From: Pholiota molesta | Taxonomy: Eukaryota; Basidiomycota; Agaricomycetes; Agaricales; Strophariaceae | Length of the DNA: 64,000 bases | Assembly (NCBI GenBank): GCA_014925825.1 | Contig: JACGCK010000059.1 | Span: 62,001-126,000, forward strand | Reading direction: 5' to 3' | In this document: positions 22,771 through 33,319 of the stretch, piece after piece | Position numbering within the stretch: position 1 is the stretch's first letter | How the letters are laid out: each line of letters starts with the position of its first letter | Position numbers and translations under genes: made by a program | The notes under the pieces: generated by a model | Seen by the model: only the letters and a program-made list of their open reading frames with translations | What the model was told of the DNA's origin: nothing | The model's database searches: none

Positions 22771-23050
22771 TGGGGAATATCAAGGAAATAGTAAAAGAAC
22801 GCGCACATCGCAAGGCATATCTTGTTGAAAATAGCGTCTCAATTTGCGTCCCAGGAAGAATGTGAGCGGGAGCTGCAACTATACGGTGGCCGGCCCGTGA
22901 TAATTCACACGCACCCAGCCAACGAACATGGCAGAAGTCGAACAGCATGAACACTTTTGAAGCAGAACTTCCACAGCACTTGAGCTCACAACGAACTTTC
23001 GTATCGGGGGCGTAATCCAGAGGACCTCTTCTACAGGATCATATATATAA
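22771..23050 (+). repeat. 5' flank shared by both RPAP3-like copies
   Basis: This aligns with 31383-31651 upstream of the second copy. From about 22858 to the ATG identity is high, including AACGAACTTTCGTATCGGGG and a CATATATATAA box ending at the ATG. It marks the left end of the segmental duplication. Confidence 0.8.
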
Positions 23051-24802
23051 ATGTCCAATCCAAAAGCTCAAGCCGCCAAAGACAAGGTACGTCTCACTTG
23101 TATTAACTCTCTTTTACTTTTTCATTCATTCTTTTCTCATATTTTGTCGTTATCGCCGTTCAGGGAAATGTCGCATTCAAATCAGGCGATTACCCGCTCG
23201 CGATAGGACATTATACGAGCGCTCTCATGGCGGACCCTCGCGACCCGACGTATCCGCTCAACCGCGCTGCTGCATATCTCAAGCTAGGCAAGTACGTTTT
23301 TTGATGTCCGATAACATATATATCCTTGATTCTGACCTAGTTTGACCTGGTTAAATAGGAATGAGGATGCAGAGAGAGACTGTAACACCGTGTTGAACCT
23401 CAGTCCGAATAATGTGAAGGCGTTGTTCAGGAGAGGACAGGCAAGAGTTGGAATGGGGAAGCTTCTGGAGGCGCAGAAAGGTATGTAACGATCTCTGTTC
23501 AAGAGAATCTCGCCATCTTATTCAACTTTTCGTGTTATATTTCGCAGATTTCACGGATGTCTTACGCATCGAGCCTGCAAATACCTCTGCGCAGGAGGAG
23601 CTCAAAAAAGTCGCGACTTTGATTCAGAATGAGAAGTCCAAAGTGTGTTGCTTCCCTACTGCTGGAAAGCCAGCGCTAATGCCCGATTTACCAAACAGAA
23701 ATCAAAATCCCCAACCCTTCCTATGCAGGCATCTATAGATTCCACTCTCAATGCAAAACGTCGTCGAGTGCCTATCAAAATTATCGATGCCTCAGGCGCT
23801 GTAGTAGGCACATCGGCTCAGGATGCCACTTCTGTCGCGAGCACAGGTACCAAATCACCTCAACCTGCGACAACACCCGACACAAAGCCTCTGCCTGCGC
23901 CTTCGCCGAAATCCGACATCCTCGAGCCCATCTCCTCACGCTCACTGAAACCTCCGTTACCCTCGCCCGTGACTTCGCCTGCTACCCCGCCTGTGCCGCC
24001 CGCCTTCGCAGCCGCGGCGGCGGCACTCCAGCCGGAAGTACACGAAACAAAGAAAGGCAAAGAAAAGGCAAAAGAGACAGAAAAAGGGATACCCACACCT
24101 GCGAGCTTCCAGCAAGCAAAGCAGGCGCGCGACACCGCGCGGCCCAGTCGTGCTGGCGGGGGTATTTTTAGATCGTCTGGCCAGAGTACGATCTTTGCGA
24201 GTCGGGGTGGGAGGAGGACGCGACGGCGAAGAGTAGGGTTGAGGAGGTGCAGGAGACGCCTGAAGTGGAGATGAAGTCTCCCTCGCCAGCGCACGCACCG
24301 GCAGTGGTATCACAGCCTGCGACTGTGCCGTCCGTATCCGAGCTCGCTGCCAACATCGCGTCGTTGACACTGCCCAAGGCACCGACGACCTATTTCGACT
24401 TCAACAGGGCGTGGCATTCATCAAGGTCCCCAGAGGAAAAATGGGCCCTGATCAATGTGCGTGCCTTCTTTCCTCGACTGATCACAATCTCACATTCGCA
24501 TGACAGACAATCCCCCCGGCGAAGCTCCCGGCGCTCTGCCAAACGTCCCTGGAGCCGCGCTGCTCATCTCCATCCTCGACGCGTTCTACACGCTCCTCAG
24601 CGCGCATCCGGCGGATGCAGAGCTGAAGCAGCGGGTGCTGGAGTACATGCAGAATTTCGCGCGGATACCGCGCTTCGGTACGCTCGTGCTGTTCCTGAGT
24701 GCTGGTGAGTGGTCTGCTTTGGTCCTGATGACGTCTTGTTCGGTGCGAATCCTGGTCGAAAATGACGATTTTGGGTGGAGAAACTGGCCTAAACGGAGGT
24801 AA
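23051..24802 (+). pseudogene. RPAP3-like TPR co-chaperone, copy 1 (frameshifted)
   Basis: RPAP3/Tah1/Spag1-type proteins bridge Hsp90 to the R2TP complex for assembly of RNA polymerase II, snoRNPs and PIKKs. Exons are 23051-23086, 23164-23291, 23359-23480, 23548-23642, 23729-24456 and 24507 onward. Exons 1-4 encode three TPR-like units (GNVAFKSGDYPLAIGHYTSA, YPLNRAAAYLKLGKNEDAER, VKALFRRGQARVGMGKLLEA). A disordered Pro/Ser/Lys linker follows, then the RPAP3 C-terminal domain (PTTYFDFNRAWH...EEKWALINTIPPAKLPALCQ). A missing G near 24208-24211 shifts the linker frame and a missing C near 24551-24556 shifts the C-terminal domain. Similarity to copy 2 ends near 24702, so the last dozen or so residues are replaced. 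As given, it cannot encode a full protein. Confidence 0.82.
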
Positions 24803-25012
24803 GTTTTCAGAAATGAGCGTAGGTCACGAAGTCGAATCGGGTTCTGGTACAGTGCGCGCAGAGTGCAGCCCCCCCCGAAGGGCAAGGCTACCGTAGCTAC
24901 TTACCCTACGCTACATACTCGCTCGTCCCCACTGTCAAACCACCAGCCTCCTGAAGGGCAAGGCCACCCGCAACTATCTATGTACGTACACTGTAAATCC
25001 TGTTAGATAACT
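24803..25012. other. Junction downstream of RPAP3-like copy 1
   Basis: Contains two partial repeats of GAAGGGCAAGGC (about 24888 and 24953). No gene was found. Confidence 0.4.
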
Positions 25013-25860
25013 TGCAATAAAATGACATTGAACGACTTACAATGGCCAAGTTCGTGCGCTTCGTGGGAGCATGTACAACTTGCAATTGAGTTTGCGCACG
25101 CAAACGCCAAGTAACCCCTGGGCGCCAATTTCCCAGAATCTCAACCACTAAGAAAGCGAGATGTCGACTCCGCAACTCAAGAACACTTGCACGCAGAATT
25201 CTATGGATTTGTACAATCAGACAACTTTGCGAATATATCAATGTGAATCACTTACAACAAAATGACATTCGTACGAAACCAAGTCCTGTTGATTACATGG
25301 TAGCAAAAATCCCCAAATTAAAACAGAAATACTCACTTCTACATGCGCACAATTTACAAAACTACCTGTATTTGAACATGCAAAATCAGACGATTGGGAG
25401 TGCCGAGAACATAAGAAACCACATACATGTCATCTCGTCGGAAATCCAAATACCAAATTTCATAAAGTTCGAATAGTATAGACATTGCTCACGGGAAATC
25501 CGAATATCTAATTAGAATATGAGCGCTTAATTAGTGCCAATTTGGAACTCGGAAAATAGAAACACTCACCATACAACCATCTATATTTGAACAGGCAAAT
25601 CAGCCTGGAATAGTGATTGGAAGTGCCAAGAACCACATACACATTGCTTATCACCAATCTCGCGGGAAATCCAAATACCGAATTTCACTAAATTCACAGA
25701 GAGCAACACCGTGCTCACGAGAAATCTGGAGTTGGAATATGAGCGCTTAAGCTGCGATGACATAATACATTCCAAATTACTCACATTCGAGATATAACCT
25801 TGCTCGGTGGAAATCCAAATATCTAGTTAGAATACGGGCGCCTGATTAGTGCGAATACAC
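25013..25860. repeat. AT-rich tandem repeat, about 215-bp unit
   Basis: Units at about 25375-25590 and 25591-25801, with a partial third after 25802, share GGAAATCCAAATACC, GAATATGAGCGCTTAA, GGGAGTGCCGAGAAC-like and ACCACATACA segments in the same order. A shorter repeat of AAAATGACATT with CTTACAA is at 25019 and 25258. The units are strongly diverged and no coding potential was seen. Confidence 0.65.
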
Positions 25861-28800
25861 TCCAAATATACCATTCTGAGCTGTGAAGGTTCGAAATCCG
25901 AGGTTGCCGCAATAAGATCTTAGGCCCATGGGAACTGTTGATAAGATCCCAAGTTGACAGCCACGGGAACTCGGAAAATCGAATCAGAATTTGGTATGGA
26001 TGGATGTGATAAGATCTCACATTGATAGCCACGGAACTTGAAAAATCGAATTAAACTTCGGGAATGATCTAAGCATCGACTTTGAAGTGAGTACCAGGTG
26101 TAAGAAGAAAAATAGGTTATGACTTGCAGATCATAATTTCAGACAGCGTGCAGCCCGGGTCCGGGACAAACTTGAAGTGCAATCAATGATAAGGGCGGTA
26201 AAGCAGGATGACAGGAAGTCTAAAAATCGAATTTGGGGAGATTAGCATGGCGACAGCAACCCAGACAGAGGAAGAGACATCTTATATGGAAATGTAGAGC
26301 CACAGAAGCGATGTGGCTGTGTGCAATGAGAAGCTGATCTTCCGCTACACACGGGCGCTTGACTTAGAGAGAATGATCAAAGCCAGAGATAATCTGAATC
26401 AGTGCGCGTTATCTCAACGAGAAGATGTACAATAGAGTACTCACACATAGATAGAGATAGGCCACGGATGCGGACACAGCGGAATTGGATTAGAATATGG
26501 CATTAGGACGGTTAGAATGGTACAGATTCCGTCCAAAACTCTCCAGTCTTTATACTCCTAGCACGCCAAGCCGGCCCAATTCTTCCACGTCTCCATCACT
26601 GCTTCTCCGAATACTGAATTTTGGAATGCACGCTGGCAAATTCACGGACATAATCCTTAGACCCAAACTACTGTTACTGGTCCCGACCCCTGCAAAATTA
26701 TGGCTCAGGGATGAATCAGCCTTGAATCCCCCTCCTCCGTACTCGTTCAACCCTACCTGAGAATTTGATTCCTTTCTTTATTATCCTTTATTATTCTATT
26801 ACTCTAAGCAATAGATCTCTTTTCTTTACAGTTGAACAAGTCCGATGAAATATTTGCCTACTAAACATACCATTCTATATTAATTGTCTCTGAGAATCGC
26901 AAATCTTCCCTTATACATGATCACATAATCCCATCCGAAGGTAACTATCTAGGACATAGTGGCTTCGATATCGCTGACTCGGGTCCGATCACGCAAACAA
27001 TATCAACAACCGTGTGTGGTATCATGACGCAATAAGCAGTCAAGTACATAATAGACTTCCGAATCCAGCCCATCGCCTCCATCCCCAAATCACCGCTGTG
27101 AATCCAAAAACCCGCTTCCTTCTACTAACGTTATCAGAAGCATTGGTAATATCATTAAATTTAGCCTAGTAAATGAGTATCTCACATCGCTACTTATGTA
27201 TATCCCAATGAAATCTTTGCTACTGGCTGAAATTTGACACGAGAATGGCACACAAATTTAGCAGGGTTGAAGCGTTGCGAGCGGAAATATCGTAAAAGCC
27301 TTAAGCTAGGTACGCAAACGTGATTTAGTGCAATTAGGCACCGTAACTGTGCGCAAAGTGGAACCACAAAGTGACTTCGTCGCGAGCGAGTGGCAATTTC
27401 ATCGATACGGTATAGCATGCCTACAGACCGCCAAATGAAACGTACTAAATATGCTTTCTATAATGCGGCTTACAAACAAACCAACTACGAGATATGATTT
27501 ACATTAAAACATTGAGTGCACCGAAGCATTGCGAGCGGCTTGACACGGCATCATTTATGTCGCATCTGCATGCTTCGTCATTGCTCCGGAGTTGAAGTAT
27601 GTTGCTTTCCTCTCTCTGCACACGTACAAAGAGATAACAATGTAGATTAGATTCTATCGCACATCTAGCAGATGTAGATATGCTTGAAATAACCGCTGAG
27701 TGTGTGATCATTTGCAAAGCCATTGAGCTGATCCAAAAGATTGGCTATTTTACAATTTTGAATGTTCGTCGAGTTTAACTATCATTTGAATATGGTTCTA
27801 CTATATCTGTACGGGAGGAAGCTTCTTTGAGACGCCGTTAATAGGTTGTCGCCGCAAGCGAACGAGGTTAGCGCCGCGCGTAGCGTGCCACCATTTTAGG
27901 CGCCGGCACTGAATGTGGCACAAAACACATGCTCTCGAAATGGCGCACAGTTGCATTACAGACAAAAGGCAGATGCGACTATGGTCAGTTGTATCTAAGC
28001 TTTACGAATTTCCATTTCCATTTCAGTTGAACACAGAGACGGGTATTCAGAGATCAAGCAATCTATAACAGCGCGCTCTTTGCCATTTGAAACGTAGAAG
28101 AAGTATCGATTTCAATTCAGGGTAGATTACATACATGTCTACAGTACTAAAATTGCCTTTGATTTGCGACCGCGATGCGGTGGGATGTACGAGACGATGG
28201 AAATCAAGATGCCATCAACTCAATCTCAGAGTTTGCAGAGCGCCTCCGCTGCGCTCTTCTCGATTCCATCTGGGAGCGTAAATTATGTGGTAATACATAG
28301 CCCCAATGCAATTCTACTGGACGCCAGAAATTTGGAGCAGCCAGCTTGGGGAAGCCAAGGATATCCGTACCGAACATGACCCTCTCCTCCCACCCCGTTT
28401 GTCGTTTCCAGTCCGTTGCGCATCGCACGGGGACCTGTAAAAACCCACGTCAAACGCCGTTACTAGTGCCATCAAGGTTCTCTCGGGTGCTTTGCCAGCG
28501 AAGATGCGCGCTTGAACTTTCCGCCTGCAAGAAGATGCATTTGCTGAATGGTTAGCTTCGGGCAATGCATAGAAGAAGCAATCTAGTGCCGTTTTCCTTT
28601 AGTGTTACGACATAGAAGTGGGTCTTACCGGGGTAAGAATCGTTGGGTGGGTGCGTAGCAATTATACTTGGCCGCTATGCAGACGAGGTTCACAATCTGA
28701 AAATGTAATTCATGAACTTCATGCTTCATAACGAATAAACCACAATAAACGGCTCGCTTTTCTATTCTAGTTGTATTAATTGAGATATAAGTTTTCTTAT

Positions 28801-29069
28801 TGATAACAGGTCGGTCTACAAGACACTGGCAAGGACGAGCAACGGACGCGGACGAGAAACGGAGGAGGAGATGTGGATCGAGATTCGCTTAGCGCTTGCG
28901 CACCCTAGCCGAGATGTTTGCAATGCCACCGTTTTCATTCCATGTACGTACACAAAGCAGTATATAAGACTAGGGATATTCGTCTCATTCCCTCATTCCG
29001 CTCTCCTCTGTTCTCCTCAGCTCTCCTCTCCTAAATCCACTTCTCTCACTCTATTTCCGTCGACCTCGA
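25861..29069. other. AT-rich gene-poor stretch
   Basis: Long AT-rich sequence with only short open frames and no recognised gene, tRNA or transposase motif. Loose repeats of the preceding satellite continue to about 26060. A promoter-like TATATAAG with C/T-rich leader appears at about 28962-29070, just before the possible exon region. Confidence 0.45.
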
Positions 29070-29400
29070 CCATGCCGCGTACAAGTACTGGACAGCGGCG
29101 GGCAACAGGCGTCTATGAGACGAAGTGAGCGCGTGTCCTTCAGCATGATATACGCACCGAACTAATGTAGCCTCCCTCTGCAGATAGCCTTTTCGCGCTT
29201 CAACGCTTACCTGGAACCCGCGTAGTAAGCAGATTGCTACTAGTTTTCTGCAGCCGTGTTATGCTTACCCCCCATAGCGCCTGAAACGCCTTTCGTCATC
29301 GCCGAATACGCGCGATATGTCGGCGCCGTGCCCTTGCGCAACGGCGTCAGCCAGCCTCGGTGCTGTGTCAAGCCGGGATAAGTAAATACTATGAACGTTC
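29070..29400 (+). other. Possible short exons of an interrupted gene
   Basis: Downstream of a TATA box and CT-rich leader, an ATG at 29070 opens MPRTSTGQRRATGVYE. A plausible intron then leads to IAFSRFNAYLEPA, but stops follow immediately. A further coding-like stretch (PETPFVIAEYARYVGAVP) lies at about 29280-29340 in a frame I could not join. It may be a gene start left stranded beside the repeat block. Confidence 0.3.
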
Positions 29401-29589
29401 TGATGACCGTGCTCACCCATATCCCGAGGCAGCAATTACGCCCGTCATCGGCTCCTTAACTGGGCCTCCCGCCGTCGCCGTCCACGTTGATAACTGGAAC
29501 TGATGTGCGAATGTTCGCATGGTCGTTCTTGGGCCAGGACGAGGCGCCATCTAGCAGGGCCTGAGCACACTGGTCTGTACGCCGCACGA

Positions 29590-30990
29590 AGGCGGCGCGT
29601 GGGCTGTGAGTCGTTCCCGCATGCTCGCCTCGGCGCTGCACTCACTGATGCCCTGCGCCCCATCCTTCCAGTTGCCCATCTCCACTCATCGGCGATCGGC
29701 GCGTTGCTGGTCCGGGTTTCGATGTCTCCGCGCTGCCGTGCGTTGTGGTGGCGTGTCCGCACCACCCACAGCCCGACGGTGAACGAATGGCGGCGCTGTC
29801 GACTTCGAGCTATACCGCCGTGAGTAGTTTCTATAGAGTGAAGGCAACGTAGCACTCACTGACGTTTTCCCGGAGTGCTCTCGCCCTCTACCCGCTCGCG
29901 AGACGAGCCGTTGCCGCCCAAGCCACGCCGTAAGTCGTCCATCCCAGCGTGCTCGTCTCGTCGCTGATCATGCTCTGGTGTCCGCGTGTCGTGCGCAGTA
30001 GCGTCGTCGCGTCGTCGCCGCACAGCCTAGCTATCTGCTGGGACCGTGACTGCAGGGCAAACTTCCGCCCGCTGTCGTCGTGCTACAGATGGGTGACTGT
30101 TTTGAGTCGTGCATGAGAGGCGCCATCCCATAGGCCCTCCGTGCATCATCCGCCTGCATGCCAAAGGCAAGTCCTAATGCAGGCGAATCGTTCCTGCACG
30201 GTCGAATCAGCGCCGCACTCACCGATGCCCTCCCACGCAGATCTCCTTCCACGTCGTTATTCCCCACGTTGTCCTGGCGATCGTCGCGTTGCTGGACGCG
30301 CGATTCGATTCCTCCACGCTGCCGTGTATCGCATCGCAGTGGATTGTCCGCGACTCTAGAGATCCTGGGTAAGTCTTATACGGTGAAGGCAAGGTAGCGC
30401 TCACTGATGTTGAGCACTGTTGCTATCGTCTTTTAACCCCCTCGTGAGTCGATCCGCTAGCGTCCAAGCTACGCCGTGAGTCGTCCACGTCGTCGTCTCT
30501 GCTCCGGTGTCCGTATACAGTATGTCGTGCGTGCCGTTCGCTGTTGCAGTAGTGTGTCGCCGAGCCGCCGGTTTGCCTAGCATATAGCTGTGAGCGCGGC
30601 ACCGAGAGACGGGAGGAAGTCCACATAGCTGGGAGCTGTGCGCTGTCGGCGCTGCGTGGCTCCTGCACGCTGTGGCGCCCCATGGACCACGATCCGAAAG
30701 ATCTGATGTGTGACGGTCGCCCGATGTTCGTCGATGTCGTCCAAATATCCTGCGCAGCGTTCCATGCGCCGCTGCTGGTCAGTTCAGCACTCACTGGACG
30801 GGTGCTCGAGTCGAGCCGTGGTCGTCCAAGCGCCGCCGTATATCCCAATGTCGTCGTCACGGTGCTGACGACGCTCTGGTGTCCGAAGATCGTGAGGGTC
30901 TGCGTATCGCGGAGGCGGTGCTGGGTTGCAGCAGGTTGTTGCGTCGCGCAGTGTTGCCTAGCTGTGAGCGCGACGCTGAAAAGGAGGGGG
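29590..30990. repeat. GC-rich degenerate tandem repeat (three units)
   Basis: Units begin about 29600, 30175 and 30775. Shared landmarks are TCGTTCC(T/C)GCA, CACTCACTGATGCCCT, GCGTTGCTGG, GTGAAGGCAA-GTAGC-CTCACTGA, CCAAGC-ACGCCGT-AGTCGTCCA and CTC(T/C)GGTGTCCG. Unit length is about 550 bp, with diverged and shuffled ends. Minus-strand frames look partly protein-like but are full of breaks, so this may be a decayed tandem gene family. Confidence 0.6.
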
Positions 30991-31651
30991 ATGAGATGAG
31001 ATCGACGCACCTAGGCACTCTGCTGTGCGCATGGACCATTCTGACTTGCTCTCGGCGCATCCATGCGATCTGGAGGTTGGACGGCGCTCGCCGGCCCATG
31101 CAGTGCATGCCGCTCTGGAGGTGCTGTTAGCATGCCAAGGACGTTTGGACCGGTATGGCGTATGCTGGGGTGCGGCGGGATGGACGGGCTGCGAACGCCG
31201 ACGGACTTGGCGGAGGTGCTCCGATCCGAGATGTCGTCGGGGTGGCGGAGGCACATGTAGGTGCCCGCAAGTGGGCTGTTTTTGGAATTCACTGTATGCG
31301 TTGGAGTGCGAGTCTGCGCGGCGCATGGGAGCTGCAACTGCACGGTGGTCGGCCCGTTACAGTGATAATTCGCACGTAGAAAGCTGTGGAATGTAAAGGA
31401 AACAGCAGAAGAACGCGCACTGCTGTACAGAGAGTACTTACCTATCTTGCGTCCCAGAAAGAATGTGAGCGGGAGCTGCAACTTGAAGAACTACACGGTT
31501 GCCGGCCGTGATAATTCGCACGCACCCAGCCAACGAACATGGCGGAAGTCGAACACTTTTGAAGCAGAACTTCCACAGCACTTGAGCTCACAACGAACTT
31601 TCGTATCGGGGGCGTAATCCAGAGACCTCTTCTACAGGATCATATATATAA
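30991..31651. repeat. Upstream flank of RPAP3-like copy 2, with an internal extra repeat
   Basis: From about 31383 this matches 22771-23050. A 45-bp piece (GGGAGCTGCAACT...GTGATAATTCGCACG) occurs twice here, at about 31327-31377 and 31471-31521, and once upstream of copy 1 at about 22868-22911. Confidence 0.7.
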
Positions 31652-33319
31652 ATGTCCAATCCAAAAGCCCAAGCCGCCAAAGACAAGGTACTCTCACTTG
31701 TATGACTCTCTCTTACTTTTTCATTCTTACTTGTTTCTTCGTTATCGTCATGTAGGGCAATGTCGCATTCAAATCAGGCGATTACCCGCTCGCGATAGGA
31801 CATTATACGAGCGCTCTCATGGCAGACCCTCGCGACCCGACGTACCCGCTCACCGCGCTGCTGCATATCTCAAGCTAGGCAAGTACGTTTTTTGAAGTCG
31901 ATAACATATATACCTTGATTCTGACCTAGTTTGGCCTGGTTGAATAGGAATGAGGATGCAGAGAGAGACTGTAACACCGTGTTGAACCTTAGTCGGAATA
32001 ATGTGAAGGCGTTGTTCAGGAGAGGACAGGCAGAGTTGGAATGGGGAAGCTTCTGGAGCGCAGAAAGGTATGTAACGCTCTCTGTTCAAGAGAAATCTCG
32101 CTCAAGTTTTCGTGCTATTTTCACAGATTTCACGGATGTCTTACGCATCGAGCCTGCGAATACCTCTGCACAGGAGGAGCTCAAAAAAGTCGCGACTTTG
32201 ATTAAGAATGAGAAGTCCAAAGTGTGTTGCTTCCCTACTGCTGGAAAGCCAGAGCTAATGCCGATTTACCAAACAGAAACAGAAATCCCCAACCCTTCCA
32301 TGCAGGCATCTATAGATTCTTCTCTCAACGCGAAACGTCGTCGAGTGCTATCAAATTATCGATGCCTCAGGCGCTGTAGTAGGCACATCGGCTCAGGATG
32401 CCACTTCTGTCGCGAGCACAAGTACCAAATCGCCTCAACCTGCGCAACATCCGACACAAAGCCTCTGCCTGCGCCTTCGCCGAAATCCGACATCCTCGAG
32501 CCCATCTCCTCACGCTCGCTGAAACCTCCGTTACCCTCACCGTAACTTCGCCTGCTACCCCGCCTGTGCCGCCCGCCTTTGCAGCCGCAGCCGCGCACTC
32601 CAGCCGGAAGTACACGAAACATTGAAAGGCAAAGAAAAGGCAAAAGAGACAGAAAAAGGGATACCCACACCTGCGAGCTTCCAGCAAGCAAAGCAGGCGC
32701 GCGACACTGCGCGGCCCAGTCGTGCTGGCGGGGGTATTTTTAGATCGTCGGGCCAGAGCACGATCTTTAAGAGTCGGGGTGGGGAGGAGGACGCGATGGC
32801 GAAGAGTACGATTGAGGAGGTGCAGGAGACGCCTGAAGTGGAGATGAAGTCGCCCTCGCCAGCGCACGCACCGGAAGTGGTCTCACAGCCTGCGACTGTG
32901 CCGTCCGTATCCGAGCTCGCTGCCAACATCGCGTCGTTGACACTGCCCAAGGCGCCGACGACATATTTCGACTTCAACAGGGTGTGGCATTCGTCAAGGT
33001 CCCGGAGGAAAAATGGGCCCTGATCAACGTGCGTACCTTCTTTCCTCGACTGATCCTAATCTCACATTCGCATGGCAGACAATTCCCCCGCGAAGCTCCC
33101 GGCGCTCTGCCAGACGTCCCTGGAGCCCGCGCTCCTCATCTCCATCCTCGACGCGTTCTACACGCTGCTCAGCGCGCATCCGGCGGATGCAGAGCTGAAG
33201 CGGAGGGTGCTGGAGTACATGCAGAATTTCCGCGGATACCGCGCTTCGGTACGCTCGTGCTGTTCCTGAGTATGCCGGAGAAGGAGGTGGCGAGGGGCGT
33301 GTGGGGCTGCTTGGGGTAG
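31652..33319 (+). pseudogene. RPAP3-like TPR co-chaperone, copy 2 (many frameshifts)
   Basis: Near-identical to copy 1 across promoter, introns and exons, but carries many single-base losses. Examples are CTCACCG for CTCAACCG near 31851, GGCAGAG for GGCAAGAG near 32030, GGAGCG for GGAGGCG near 32057, one base near 32990 and one near 33090. Where copy 1 is broken (24208 and 24551), copy 2 is intact (FKSRGGEEDAMAKSTIEEVQ and LEPALLISILDAFYTLL). It also keeps the true C-terminus, FLSMPEKEVARGVWGCLG, stop at 33317-33319. Together the two copies define the full gene. The loss pattern in short base runs could be either decay or uncorrected sequencing error. Confidence 0.82.

Noticed and set aside
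25013..26060. CRISPR-like or LTR interpretation of the AT-rich repeats
   Set aside because: Repeats are long and diverged with no uniform spacers, and the genome is eukaryotic. No reverse transcriptase or integrase motifs lie nearby.
30423..31010. 195-codon minus-strand open frame in the GC-rich repeat
   Set aside because: Runs across repeat units with no conservation of frame between units. Composition is Arg/Ser/His-rich.
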